Below are positions 42,251-51,394 of a stretch of DNA of 64,000 nucleotides, one piece after another. The notes under the pieces were generated by a model, which was not told the origin of the DNA, ran no database searches, and saw only the letters and a list, made by a program, of their open reading frames with translations. The stretch spans positions 55,109 to 119,108 of the forward strand of contig CAYLMK010000016.1 in assembly GCA_964384945.1 (NCBI GenBank). The letters are read 5' to 3'. Source of the DNA: S015-6 sp964384945. Its GTDB lineage: Bacteria > Desulfobacterota > DSWW01. Each line of letters starts with the position of its first letter. Position 1 is the stretch's first letter. The position numbers were made by a program, and so were the translations under genes.

Positions 42251-43888
42251 CTATAGGTGCTTGCCCAGGAGCCCTGCCCCGTAATTGCTCCTGTCCGAGG
42301 CGTCCTTGGGATCGAAGGCCCGCTTGATCTTCTCCTGCCAGACGTGGAAGTTCCCGTAATGCGGTCCCATGTCCAGGATCCGTTCCTGCAGGGTCTTGGT
42401 ATAGTCCCCGATGCAGAGCGCGATGTCGTTCGGCTCGAAGCCGGATTTTTCCTCGCGGTCGTTGTCCCGCTCCTCGGTGACGAGCCTGCGGGCCGCATTC
42501 ACCGACTCCGGGTCGGCCGCGTCGTAGTGGTATTCGAGTTCCATGTACACGTATGCATTGTTGTCGAAGCAGTTGTGATAGGTGGAGTCGAGGCCGTCCG
42601 CCACGATCTTCCCCTCTTCGATGTACTTCTTCTTCAATCGTTCCATGGGAAGGCCCATGTGCTTGACGACCGAGGCGGCGGTGCCCTGGTAGCCGGCGGC
42701 GATGACGAAACCGCCGCCGTGGTGGATGAAGTGGGTGTCGTTTCCCACGAGGGTCAGAATCATTTCGTTTCTGCGCATGTCCTCGAACATGGGGTTTTGC
42801 GAGAACTCGGGGATCCAGCCCCCGGATTCTTCCATCACCCGGAGCAGCACCTTCTCCTGGTAGGCAAGCTCGGCCGCGCTGCGGCCGAAGAGCAAGACGC
42901 TGACCGGGTGGGGCATCTGCCTGACCGCCTCTTCGATCAATCCGGACTCGTGCCATTCCTTCACCGTCTTGTTGGCCTGGGCGCCGGCCATGATCGACAT
43001 GAAGTGATCCGGCTCCCCGGCGCGCATGATCGCGTATCCGATCTCCGCGTCCCCGAGACCGTAAAGGAAATTCGTCAGGTCCTCGTACGTCCTGAAGGAA
43101 GGGCTGTACATGATGGCGTTCTCCGGCGGTTCTTTCAACCGGTATCCCGAGAACATGCCGCCCGCCTCGGTGGGCAACTCCGGCGGGCCGGGCCAGTGGT
43201 GGAGCTTGATGCCTACCTTGGTGAAGACGCCCATGCCGCCTTGGGCGCCGCAATGGCCTCGCATGATGCCCCGGAGGCTCGGGCCCGGGCCGTCCCCGCA
43301 GAACCAACCCTCTTCCGGACCGAGCCGCAGGAGCTCGCCCGTGGGAAGGACCCATTCGACGCCCAGGCAGTTGCGCCCATTGTGGCCGCCGTGGTTGCCC
43401 ATGACGTTCATTCCCCAGCCGGAGGTCACGTTCGCCAGGACCGACGCCTGGGAGCCTGCCTGAACGGGCGTCGTGAAGAGCCCGCGCTTGAGGGCCTCGG
43501 CCTCGAGCTGGGCCCAGACGACGTAAGGTTCGACCACGGCGAACTTGTTCCGCGCATCGATCTCGATGATCCGGTTCATCCGCTTGAGATCCAGGAGGAT
43601 GACCCCCTCCTGCTGGGGAAATCCGTGACTTCCGTAGCCGGTGCTGATGGCCTTGTACTTCACGCCTCGCTCGTTGCAGGCCCTGACCACCGCCTGCACC
43701 TCTTCCACGCTGCCGGGCAGCAGGATCGCCTCGGGCCGGTGGTTCATGAACTTGCCCGGTCCCGGTCCGGGGTGGAACTCCACCAGCCAGTTGAAGGTGT
43801 AGCCGTCCAGGATGACGGGCTCATCCGCGATATGCTCCGGGCCGACGATATCGGAGAAAACCTGGTAGACGTCCCTCGGAAGTGCCAT
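42251..43888 (-). CDS. FAD-linked oxidase (VAO/PCMH superfamily), first of a pair
   Basis: A 545-residue flavoprotein. The FAD-binding PCMH domain spans about residues 45-235: MNHRPEAILLPGSVEEVQAV, KYKAISTGYGSHGFPQQEGV and GWGMNVMGNHGGHNGRNCLG. The remaining part is the substrate-binding cap, ending IKRAFDPKDASDRSNYGAGL. The sequence is like D-lactate/glycolate-type oxidases and 4-cresol-dehydrogenase relatives, but the substrate cannot be named. It ends a three-gene operon with an HdrD/GlcF-like Fe-S protein and a second FAD oxidase, the gene count expected for a two-flavoprotein, one Fe-S complex. AAGGAGA precedes the ATG. Confidence 0.82.
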   Translation of the reverse strand: MALPRDVYQVFSDIVGPEHIADEPVILDGYTFNWLVEFHPGPGPGKFMNHRPEAILLPGSVEEVQAVVRACNERGVKYKAISTGYGSHGFPQQEGVILLDLKRMNRIIEIDARNKFAVVEPYVVWAQLEAEALKRGLFTTPVQAGSQASVLANVTSGWGMNVMGNHGGHNGRNCLGVEWVLPTGELLRLGPEEGWFCGDGPGPSLRGIMRGHCGAQGGMGVFTKVGIKLHHWPGPPELPTEAGGMFSGYRLKEPPENAIMYSPSFRTYEDLTNFLYGLGDAEIGYAIMRAGEPDHFMSIMAGAQANKTVKEWHESGLIEEAVRQMPHPVSVLLFGRSAAELAYQEKVLLRVMEESGGWIPEFSQNPMFEDMRRNEMILTLVGNDTHFIHHGGGFVIAAGYQGTAASVVKHMGLPMERLKKKYIEEGKIVADGLDSTYHNCFDNNAYVYMELEYHYDAADPESVNAARRLVTEERDNDREEKSGFEPNDIALCIGDYTKTLQERILDMGPHYGNFHVWQEKIKRAFDPKDASDRSNYGAGLLGKHL

Positions 43889-43906
43889 GGCCGGTCTCCT
43901 TGCAGA

Positions 43907-45184
43907 CTACAGGGATTGGATGAGCAGATCGGTTGCATCGTATACGGGAAAGGCCTCGTTTCGGCTGTCCGCTGCGTCCTTGAGGTTCTTCTCGCACCAG
44001 GGACAGCACGTGACGAGCGCCTCTGCGCCGGTCGCCTTGGCCTCCTCCAGCCGCTCCGATGCGGACCAGAGGGCGAATTCCGGAAAAGCGGATTTCACCC
44101 CTCCTCCCGATGCGCAGCACCAACTGTACTCCCGCGCGCGCTCCATCTCCAGAAGCTGCACACCGGGAATGCTCCGGATCACGTTCCTGGGCGGGTCGAA
44201 GACGCCCTGCATGCCGATCGCCTTGGGAATGTCCTTCACGGGAAGCACGCCGAGCACCCTTTCCTCCTTTCCGCCCGAAGGGATGCGGGTCTCGGAGAGG
44301 CGTCCCAGGTGGCAGGGATCGTGGTAGGTCACCCGCAGAGCCGTCTTCTTCTTGGGCTCGATCCGGCCTTGCCGGATGAGGTCATCCAGGACCTCGATCG
44401 CATGGACCACCTCGAAGTTCATTTCTTTCCCCAGCAGAGAATAATGGGTCTTGAACAGGCCGAAGCAGCCGGCGCAGGAGGAGACGACCTTCTTGACCCC
44501 CAGCCGGTTGAAGGTCTCGATGTTGTCGAGCGCATACTCCTCGAAGAGCGCCTCGTTGCCGATCTGAAAGGCGGGGCTCGCGCAGCACTTCTCCCGGGTT
44601 CCCAGGATGCCCACGTCCAGGCCGCCCGCCTTCAGGAGCCTGACCGTGTTCCGCGCCACCTGCTGAAGGTTCGGATCCAGGCTGTACGTGCAGCCGGCGA
44701 AGTAGAGGACCTCGGCCTTTTCCTTGCCCTTGCTCAGGTCCTTGACCGCGAGGTCCGCGGACCAGTGCTTCCTGCGCGAGCGCGGCTGCATCCACACGTT
44801 GTCGTAGTTACGGATGCTGTTCATGATGTGAATGTGTTCAGGAAGCTGCTTGTACTCCCGGAAAACCCTGAACCGAAGCTCCCGGAGTATCTGGAGCGGC
44901 TCCATGTCGGTCCCCACCCGGCAGGCCAGATCGCAGGCCCCGCACATGGAACACTTGTAGACGATGTCCAGAAGGGCGTCCGAGTAGTCGATCCTGCCGT
45001 CGATGAGCGACAGGGCCGCGATCAACTTGCCTCCCCCCGAATAGGAGTGAAAGTGGTACTTCGCGCTGGCAGGGCAGCCGTTGGCGAACCGCCAGCTCTT
45101 GATCAGGGAGGAGAGGGGAATGAACTTGCAGACCGAGCACCTCACACAGCGCATCATATCGTTCCGATAGTCTTCCAATGCCAT
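43907..45184 (-). CDS. (Fe-S)-binding heterodisulfide-reductase/GlcF-like protein
   Basis: A 425-residue iron-sulfur protein. N-terminal cysteines CVRCSVC and a later NGCPA form one cluster site, CSMCGACDLACRVG a second one. Two CCG-type cysteine domains follow: CAGC plus LGTREKCCASPAF and then CHLGRL, YSWCCASGGGVKSAFPEF and TCCPWCEKNLKDAA. This is the architecture of HdrD, GlcF and LutA electron carriers. Lying 19 bp before and 36 bp after FAD oxidase genes, it should pass electrons from them to the quinone pool or another carrier. The N-terminal Cys spacing is not a plain ferredoxin motif, so the first cluster is uncertain. Confidence 0.86.
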   Translation of the reverse strand: MALEDYRNDMMRCVRCSVCKFIPLSSLIKSWRFANGCPASAKYHFHSYSGGGKLIAALSLIDGRIDYSDALLDIVYKCSMCGACDLACRVGTDMEPLQILRELRFRVFREYKQLPEHIHIMNSIRNYDNVWMQPRSRRKHWSADLAVKDLSKGKEKAEVLYFAGCTYSLDPNLQQVARNTVRLLKAGGLDVGILGTREKCCASPAFQIGNEALFEEYALDNIETFNRLGVKKVVSSCAGCFGLFKTHYSLLGKEMNFEVVHAIEVLDDLIRQGRIEPKKKTALRVTYHDPCHLGRLSETRIPSGGKEERVLGVLPVKDIPKAIGMQGVFDPPRNVIRSIPGVQLLEMERAREYSWCCASGGGVKSAFPEFALWSASERLEEAKATGAEALVTCCPWCEKNLKDAADSRNEAFPVYDATDLLIQSL

Positions 45185-45219
45185 GTGTCGTTCTCCTCGT
45201 CGGGTCGCGCCGGGGCGGA

Positions 45220-46686
45220 TCAGAAGCAGAGCTTTCCCGGGTTCATGACATGGTTGGGGTCAAAGACGGACTTGACCTTCTTCAGGGAATCAACGAACCG
45301 GGGCCTGGATGCGTAAACCGCGTCGGCCCAGGCCGGGTAGGGCCGCGAGAAGAAGGCGCCCGCCGCGATGAGGCGTGCGCTCGCAGTCTCGAAGAGTTCC
45401 TTGGCCTTCTTCGCTTCGTTGCCGTCCCGGGGATCAAAGTAAAGATCGAACTCGCAGTGGCAGGAGGTCCCCTGCACCATCGGCTGCAGATAGACGCCGA
45501 TCCGCTCCCTCGGGACCCCGACCTCCTCGGCCGCACCGCTCAGGATCGCGAGCAAGCGAGGCGACCGGTCCAGCGTCGCGACGAAGAAGATCTCTCGAAA
45601 ATCCCCCCGTACATTGTACTTCCAGTAGGGCTCTCCCGAGTGCCTTCCGAGAAGGGTCAGCATGTGGCTGGCGGTCGCCTTTCCGACTGCGCGGAGAAGG
45701 CTGTGTCCCTGCCCCTGGGCGATCCGCTTCAGGTCCTTTTCCAGGTATGCAACCTGTTCGTCGGGGAACCACCTGCCCCCGGAAACGCAGAAAACCAGGA
45801 TCCAGTCGGGCAGGCTCTCCCGGGTCTCGTCGAAATCCGCGTGCATCCCGCTTTCCTTGAGCAGGGCCGCCAGTTGAACCCGGTCTGCGATGAACAGTTC
45901 ATCCCCGTATCCCTGCTTGGTCAGCTCGTAGGCAAAACCGAACAGATCTTCGAGCCTCCGGGCAGCCACAAAGAAGGGATTCCGGATCTCGGGAACGAGC
46001 TCGCACTTGACGGTCGCCCATGTCACGATCCCCAGGGTGCCCTGGGCCCCCTGGACCAGCCGGTGATAATCGACCTGATGGGGCCCCAGGGGAAACTTCT
46101 GCGCGCCGCCGATGGCCCACTGCCCCTCAAGTCCTCCCGGCCCGGCCGCCTCCCCTGTGCGAAAGGCTTCCCCGGAGCCGAAAACGACCTCCATGCAGCA
46201 CAGGGGGTCGGAGATGTCCCAATGGTAGCGGGGCATCAGGGTGGGTTCCCGTTCCAGTACGCTTGCCACCACGCTCTTGTTGGCCCTCGGCAGAAGAGGA
46301 CCGGCGAGGCGGAGACCCTCCTTTTCGAGTACCGGCGCGAGTTGCGCGAAGGTCACGCCCGGCTCGAGGACCGCGACACGGTTCTTGCGGTCGACCCGGA
46401 TCACGTTCCGCATCCGCTCCAGGTCAACGACCACGCCTCCCCGCGCAGGAATCGTGTCGCCCCGGATCCGCGGTGCCCCCGAGCTGACCGGGATCAACGG
46501 GGTCCCGCAGCGGTTGGCCCAGCGCACGGTCTCAAGGACCTGTTCGACTCCGGCCGGCTTGACAAGACACTCGGGCATCCCGGGAGGCACGAAGCTGTTG
46601 TCCGCTGAATAGGCTTCGAGCGCATCGGTGTCCGCAAACACCCACGGCTGACCCACGATGCCGCAGAGATCCTGGTAGTGACCCAT
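45220..46686 (-). CDS. FAD-linked oxidase (VAO/PCMH superfamily), second of a pair
   Basis: A 488-residue flavoprotein at the head of the operon. The PCMH FAD domain is at about residues 35-225: MPECLVKPAGVEQVLETVRW, TPLIPVSSGAPRIRGDTIPA, VVVDLERMRNVIRVDRKNRV and VVASVLEREPTLMPRYHWD, then QGAQGTLGIVTWATVKCELV. The C-terminal cap ends in VKSVFDPNHVMNPGKLCF, the canonical GlcD-like tail. It is only distantly like the third gene of the operon, so the pair are not recent duplicates. The ribosome site GGAGGCGG precedes the ATG. Substrate unknown; a 2-hydroxyacid or an aromatic alcohol is possible. Confidence 0.82.
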   Translation of the reverse strand: MGHYQDLCGIVGQPWVFADTDALEAYSADNSFVPPGMPECLVKPAGVEQVLETVRWANRCGTPLIPVSSGAPRIRGDTIPARGGVVVDLERMRNVIRVDRKNRVAVLEPGVTFAQLAPVLEKEGLRLAGPLLPRANKSVVASVLEREPTLMPRYHWDISDPLCCMEVVFGSGEAFRTGEAAGPGGLEGQWAIGGAQKFPLGPHQVDYHRLVQGAQGTLGIVTWATVKCELVPEIRNPFFVAARRLEDLFGFAYELTKQGYGDELFIADRVQLAALLKESGMHADFDETRESLPDWILVFCVSGGRWFPDEQVAYLEKDLKRIAQGQGHSLLRAVGKATASHMLTLLGRHSGEPYWKYNVRGDFREIFFVATLDRSPRLLAILSGAAEEVGVPRERIGVYLQPMVQGTSCHCEFDLYFDPRDGNEAKKAKELFETASARLIAAGAFFSRPYPAWADAVYASRPRFVDSLKKVKSVFDPNHVMNPGKLCF

Positions 46687-47024
46687 TCGTCCGCCTCCTG
46701 ATCACGCAAGGGTTTTGGTCTGGGGTTTTCCGGGTTTGTAAGGACCGGGGACCGGCTCCGTGCCTGTCCATTCATCGGGCAGGGCCGCTGACGATCGTTC
46801 CATACGATGTCGGTCATGGGTGTCGAGGATGGAGAGCCCCTTCAAAGATGCGAAAATGACACGGTGCACAATATGTACCCGGGATGGACGAACGTTGTCA
46901 AGGAAAAAGTGTTCTTGTAGGTTGAAGGCGAGGAAAGGGAGGCGAGAAAGGTCGAAGCGGGAAAGGGGGGCAGCAGGGGCCAGGGCCCAGAGCGTGCCCT
47001 GCCACCTCGCCTTCGGAGAGGCTC
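46687..47024. other. Divergent intergenic region between FAD oxidase and radical SAM genes
   Basis: No gene is supported in these 338 bases. It holds the probable minus-strand promoter at 46872-46901 and an AT-rich stretch around 46850-46920. A usable plus-strand promoter for the radical SAM gene was not evident; TTGTCA at 46895 lacks a good -10 box. Confidence 0.35.
46872..46901 (-). promoter_or_regulatory. Possible promoter of the FAD/Fe-S/FAD operon
   Basis: On the minus strand a perfect TTGACA (46901-46896), 18 bp and TACATA (46877-46872), which matches only 3 of 6. About 190 bp before the first ATG. Confidence 0.4.
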
Positions 47025-50021
47025 GTGGAGATCAAGAAAGGGCAAAGGGGGAAGAAGGAATCGACCCCTGCCGGGCACGACGGGTTTCCCGGTACGTGGC
47101 TTCTCAAGGACCTGTCCCCTCAGGCTCGTTTCGAGCCTTGCGGGCGGTTGACCCCCTCCTACCTGAGGCTCCTCAAGACGGTGTCCGGAGCCCTCGCCTC
47201 CCGGTATACGGGCCGAAGGCTCACGGGAAGGATCGTCGTCTCGGACTTCAACGAGGGGGATGGCTTTCTCTCGGTTTCTCTCCCGGGGGAGGGAGAAGTC
47301 GAGGCGCTCTGGGAGATTCCATCCAGGCGGCTTTCTGAGGATCCGGAGGCCCAGGCAGCGTTTGCGGCCCGCGCCGTCTTGGCCGCGAACCAGGCTGGAG
47401 CCCAACGCGTGCCGGGCCCGCCCCCACGGCAAGCGGATCGAAACGCATCCGGTGGCCGCCATCCGGCAGCGGGATCGGGCGAAACCCGGGGACTCGTGCA
47501 GTTCGTCCACTGTGCCTCTCTCCTCGAAGGGCGGCAGAGGCGGTTTTCGTCGGTGCCGCCGGCGGCGTTCTACATGGCCCCTGCTCTTCAGCGGGCGGGA
47601 TTTCGTGTTGACGTCGATTCCCTTCTTCTTGAGCCCTTTGCGGCCCCCGGGCCGTTTCCCGAGGCCGTCCTCGAGGCGAGCCGCAAGAGGCTCGACCGAA
47701 TCCTGCGGAAGAGGCCCCTTTGCGTCGCGATCACGGCCATGGACTTCTACCTGGAGGAGCTTAGGCGCCTGCTCCGGGAGATCCGATCGAGGGACCGGGA
47801 GGTCCTGATCGCGGTGGGCGGGCCTCTGGTGACCCTCTACCCCGAAAAGGCGCCGGTGTTTCTCCCCGAGGGCAATGTCTTCATCCGAGGCGACGCGGAC
47901 TTCGCATTCGGCGAGACTCTGGCCGCTCTGGGATCTGTACGCGCCGGGCAGGCTCTGTCCGAAGCGGAGATCTCCCGGGTGAAGGGGATGGAAGGCCTGT
48001 TCCTGCGAGCCGGCGAAACGGTTCTCGTCTCGGAGCTTGATCGCAAGAACCGGGTGGGAAGTCTGGATGCGGTTTTCAGCGGCGGCGTGGATCTCGGGTT
48101 CCTACGCAAGCGACACGTGAGCGGAGGGCTTCATCTCCATACGACCCGAGGCTGTCCGTACCGGTGCGCGTTCTGCATCAAGGTTCACGGCTCGCAGGTA
48201 AGGGCCATGAGCGAGAGCATGATTTTCCGCCTCCTCGACGCCTACGGGGAGCGAGTCGAAGAGATCCGAAAGACAGAGGGCCTCAGCGAAAAGGAGAGGC
48301 GGCAGGCGTTGCAGATCACCTTGTCGGATGATGATTTCCTTTTGGCCCCTGCGAGGGCCAGGTCCTTTTTCCTCGGCCTCTCCGGCAGGCCGTTTCGCCT
48401 GAAGACGGTTCCCTCCGGCATCCCTTCCTTCCTGACCGGAGGCAACTCGGGAGAGAGGGTGTTTGACCCGGCCTTGCTCGAGGCCATCCGGGCGGCGCAG
48501 GCACACATCCGCTCCTTCGAGATCGGGACGGACGATTTCTCGGAGCGGGAACTTGCGCGATTGGCCAAGGGCCTTCCCGGCGGCTACACCCCGGGAGAGA
48601 TTGAGGAGGTGGTCGGCCGACTCGAAGACCTGAAGGTCTCGAACCGTCATTTCGTCATTCTTTCCAACCCGGCGACACGCTGGTCCGACCTTTTCGAGAA
48701 GCTCATCACCCTGGAGCACCTGAGCTGGTCGTATCCCCACTTCTACCCGGACCCGAACCCGTTCCTCTTGGCCCCCGCAGGCACGCCGCTGTTCGACGAG
48801 ATGGTCGGGCAGGGCAGGGCGGGGGCGCTCCGAGGAAGAACGTTCGAGGTCCCCGGCTTTCCGGAGTTCGCCCACCCCGTCTTCAACATGACCCTGCCCG
48901 AAGAGCGGCTTTTTTCAACGGAGCGGTGCCCGGCCGAGGATTTCTTCCGCAGGCTCTGCGACCTCCTCAAGAGCGGATATCGGTTTTCCATCCTGGAGGA
49001 TGCTTACCTGCATTTCCTCGGTGTGTGCGATCGCACCGGCTCGATTCCGTCTGAACCCGAGGAAAAGGCCCGGATCCTCGACCAGCTCCATCGGGCCGTG
49101 ATGTCGAGGAGCGTGAGGATCTCGTCGGGAATCAGGGGAACGGGTTCGCCTCCGGCCCGCTGGGACGAAGCCCGAGGGTGGAGCTTGGTGGCGAGCCACC
49201 TCTCGGGCATGCTCCTGCTGCGCGAAACCGCAGGCCGGATCTTCCCCGAGGACGTGCTGCGCCTCGAACGGGACAGGCTCCTGGAGACCTTGGAGGCGTT
49301 TTTCGATGAGATCGAGAAGGGCCCTGCGTTCCGGGAGGGACTGCCGGAGAATGTTTGCCGGCGTATCGATCTCGTCCTTCGCTTCGGTAGGGAACAGATC
49401 GGCCTCTACCGGGCGGCGGCATGCTGCGCGAATGAGCCGGGCCCGTTGGCGAAGACGTTCGTGCGGCAGATCGAGGCCCGACTGATGGACAGCGGCCTCC
49501 GCGGTGCGGCGCAGGAATGGAGAGCCCTCTGTTCACGCCGGGGCGGTCTCGTGCGCATGGAGGTAAGTCAAGACAAGCGGGAGGCCCGGTTCGTCGAGGA
49601 CGAGGCGGGGATCACCCGGCTTTTCGATCTCCTTGGGGTCGCCGGTGCGCGCCCGGGCCGTCCCGGCGATGCTGTCCGGTTTCTCCGTGCGGAATGCGTG
49701 CTTGCGGAGTCGATACGGGACGATTTCCTGGGCAGTTCGGAGACGCGTGTGGCCCTCTACGACGGCCTTGCGGGACTCCCTCTCGATTTCGTTCAACGGT
49801 TTCAGGAGGAGTTCGGCCTCTCCCCGGTTTTCGACAAGGAGGCGTTCCTCACAACGCTTCTAGCCAAGTTCGTGGCGGCCCGTGAGCTGCCTCACAGCGA
49901 AGCGATGCACGGGACCCTTCTGTTTGACGGGTTCGAGGACGTGATCCGGGAAATCGTCCCCCAAGGCCTGGCGGCGTTCGAAGAGTGGTTTTTCGGGAAG
50001 GAGGGGAGGATCAGATCTTGA
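47025..50021 (+). CDS. Very long radical SAM protein with B12-binding-like N-terminal domain
   Basis: A 998-residue protein of unknown substrate. After an N-terminal region of about 165 residues with no clear fold, residues 165-310 resemble a cobalamin-binding Rossmann domain (PLCVAITAMDFYLEELRRLL; VLIAVGGPLVTLYPEKAPVF; VFIRGDADFAFGETLAAL). The radical SAM cluster motif follows: TTRGCPYRCAFCIKVHG with Cys377, Cys381 and Cys384, and DDDFLLAPARARSF, IGTDDFSERELARL in the barrel. About 400 C-terminal residues lack an assignable domain (RDRLLETLEAFFDEIEKGPA; FRAECVLAES-like segments). Start is GTG 47025 with GGAGAGG upstream. It converges on an O-methyltransferase-like gene with an 11 bp overlap. 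Confidence 0.72.
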   Translation: MEIKKGQRGKKESTPAGHDGFPGTWLLKDLSPQARFEPCGRLTPSYLRLLKTVSGALASRYTGRRLTGRIVVSDFNEGDGFLSVSLPGEGEVEALWEIPSRRLSEDPEAQAAFAARAVLAANQAGAQRVPGPPPRQADRNASGGRHPAAGSGETRGLVQFVHCASLLEGRQRRFSSVPPAAFYMAPALQRAGFRVDVDSLLLEPFAAPGPFPEAVLEASRKRLDRILRKRPLCVAITAMDFYLEELRRLLREIRSRDREVLIAVGGPLVTLYPEKAPVFLPEGNVFIRGDADFAFGETLAALGSVRAGQALSEAEISRVKGMEGLFLRAGETVLVSELDRKNRVGSLDAVFSGGVDLGFLRKRHVSGGLHLHTTRGCPYRCAFCIKVHGSQVRAMSESMIFRLLDAYGERVEEIRKTEGLSEKERRQALQITLSDDDFLLAPARARSFFLGLSGRPFRLKTVPSGIPSFLTGGNSGERVFDPALLEAIRAAQAHIRSFEIGTDDFSERELARLAKGLPGGYTPGEIEEVVGRLEDLKVSNRHFVILSNPATRWSDLFEKLITLEHLSWSYPHFYPDPNPFLLAPAGTPLFDEMVGQGRAGALRGRTFEVPGFPEFAHPVFNMTLPEERLFSTERCPAEDFFRRLCDLLKSGYRFSILEDAYLHFLGVCDRTGSIPSEPEEKARILDQLHRAVMSRSVRISSGIRGTGSPPARWDEARGWSLVASHLSGMLLLRETAGRIFPEDVLRLERDRLLETLEAFFDEIEKGPAFREGLPENVCRRIDLVLRFGREQIGLYRAAACCANEPGPLAKTFVRQIEARLMDSGLRGAAQEWRALCSRRGGLVRMEVSQDKREARFVEDEAGITRLFDLLGVAGARPGRPGDAVRFLRAECVLAESIRDDFLGSSETRVALYDGLAGLPLDFVQRFQEEFGLSPVFDKEAFLTTLLAKFVAARELPHSEAMHGTLLFDGFEDVIREIVPQGLAAFEEWFFGKEGRIRS

Positions 50022-50703
50022 CCGAAACCTCGAACCCGTCCGGGAAGGGCACCGTCACGGAAACGAAGCCGTTTCGGCGGTCCTGCACGTAGGCCACGTA
50101 TTCGGCAAGGGTCCTGCGGATGAACGGAGAGAGCACGTTGTCGGCGAGGACCACCCCTGCCTTGCGCAGATGGGGGGCGAGCATTTTCAGGATGGGCAGG
50201 TACAGGTCCTTGGATCCGTCGATGAGCAGCATGTCGATGCGGCCGCCCGGGTCGGCGAGCGTCTGCACGGCATCGCCCACCCGGATCTCGACGGAACCGG
50301 CGAGTCCCGCCTCCTCGATGTTGGCCATTGCCCGTTCCGCCTTGGAGGGGATGAACTCCGAACCGATGACGAGGCCCCCGCCGTTGTCCCGGACGGCTGA
50401 GGCCAGATAGATCGTCGAGACCCCGAAGGATGTGCCGAACTCCACGATCCTTCGGGCGGCGATGGCCCGTGCCGCGGCGTAGGCAAAGACCCCCTGTTCG
50501 GCCGACAGGCAGATGCTCAGGTCTGCCATGCGCCGGTACTGGCGCGTGAAGGAGGGCTTCCGCCCCAGAAGTCGCCGGGCCAGGTACGGAAGCAGCCTGA
50601 GGCCAAAGCGAATTTCATCGCCCTTGGCCTCATGGTGGAGCCGGTCGAGCAAGGACCTGACCTTCGGGTCTTCGAGAGAACAACGGATACGAGTTGGGTC
50701 CAC
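50011..50703 (-). CDS. Class I SAM-dependent methyltransferase, O-methyltransferase type
   Basis: About 230 residues. Motif I is RIVEFGTSFGVSTIYLASAV, followed by LVIGSEFIPSKAERAMANIE, the acidic motif VEIRVGDAVQTL, and IDMLLIDGSKDLYLPILKML with the LIDG metal-site region typical of catechol/caffeoyl-CoA O-methyltransferases. It should transfer a methyl group from S-adenosylmethionine to a small hydroxylated substrate, not identifiable here. The N-terminus is uncertain: I use GTG 50703 with GGGGGG upstream; a TTG at 50772 gives a longer form. Its 3' end overlaps the radical SAM gene on the other strand. Confidence 0.72.
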   Translation of the reverse strand: MDPTRIRCSLEDPKVRSLLDRLHHEAKGDEIRFGLRLLPYLARRLLGRKPSFTRQYRRMADLSICLSAEQGVFAYAAARAIAARRIVEFGTSFGVSTIYLASAVRDNGGGLVIGSEFIPSKAERAMANIEEAGLAGSVEIRVGDAVQTLADPGGRIDMLLIDGSKDLYLPILKMLAPHLRKAGVVLADNVLSPFIRRTLAEYVAYVQDRRNGFVSVTVPFPDGFEVSVKI

Positions 50704-50850
50704 GCCCGTTCCCCCCGAATCGTAACCTTTCCTCACGACTCTACACGGAAAACGGGTGCCGGCGCAAGACAAGCGTGTATCCTCTGGATCGCTGGCTTTC
50801 GGGGTTGGGGGCGGGGGCCTGGTCTCTGACTGCCGGTACCCGGACGGCCG

Positions 50851-51393
50851 TCAAATTGTTCCCACCCAGAAGACCACGGCCACCGCCTTCGAGGTGTTCG
50901 TGATCTTCTGCCTCTCGGGAATGGACCAGAAGTGCACCGAGTCGCCGGCATGGAGTTCCACGACATCGTCGCCGTGCACCAGTTCGACGGAACCCTCGAG
51001 CAGGCAGAGGGTTTCCTGACCGTTTCGAATGTTCTTTCGCACGGGGATGGCGCTGCCGGGCTGAATCGCTATGACCGAGGTGTCGATCACCCTCCTGTTC
51101 TCCGGAGAGAAGAACCGCCTCGTCACGAAACCGGAAGGGGGAAAGTCGAGGTCTTCCCAGTCGGACTTACGGATGACCACGAGCCTTTCCTGCTTCTCCG
51201 CCTGTTTGATGATGTGCCCGGCCTCGACGCCGATGGCGCCGCAGATGTTGACCAGCGTGTCCACCGAAGGCGAGCTGACATCGTTCTCGATCTGGGACAG
51301 GAAGCCCTGCGAGATCCCCGCTTTTTCGGAAACGACCTTCAGCGTGAGCTTCCGCTTCTTCCGTTCCCTGCGAAGGACTGTTCCCAGGTTCAT
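50851..51393 (-). CDS. XRE-type regulator with C-terminal cupin domain
   Basis: A 180-residue regulator. The helix-turn-helix lies at residues 5-58 (LRRERKKRKLTLKVVSEKAG, ISQGFLSQIENDVSSPSVDT). The C-terminal cupin (about 105-178) has IRNGQETLCLLEGSVELVHG and LHAGDSVHFWSIPERQKITN. Such XRE-cupin proteins sense small molecules, often carboxylates or amines. Its ATG is one base past the stop of the HMG-CoA-lyase-like gene, so it is the third gene of the carboxyltransferase operon and likely controls the divergent acyl-CoA block. AGGTAAG forms the ribosome site. Confidence 0.9.
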   Translation of the reverse strand: MNLGTVLRRERKKRKLTLKVVSEKAGISQGFLSQIENDVSSPSVDTLVNICGAIGVEAGHIIKQAEKQERLVVIRKSDWEDLDFPPSGFVTRRFFSPENRRVIDTSVIAIQPGSAIPVRKNIRNGQETLCLLEGSVELVHGDDVVELHAGDSVHFWSIPERQKITNTSKAVAVVFWVGTI

Positions 51394-51394
51394 C

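Noticed and set aside
42257..45316. Plus-strand frame of about 1000 codons opposite the FAD/Fe-S operon
   Set aside because: Antisense shadow of two well-supported genes.
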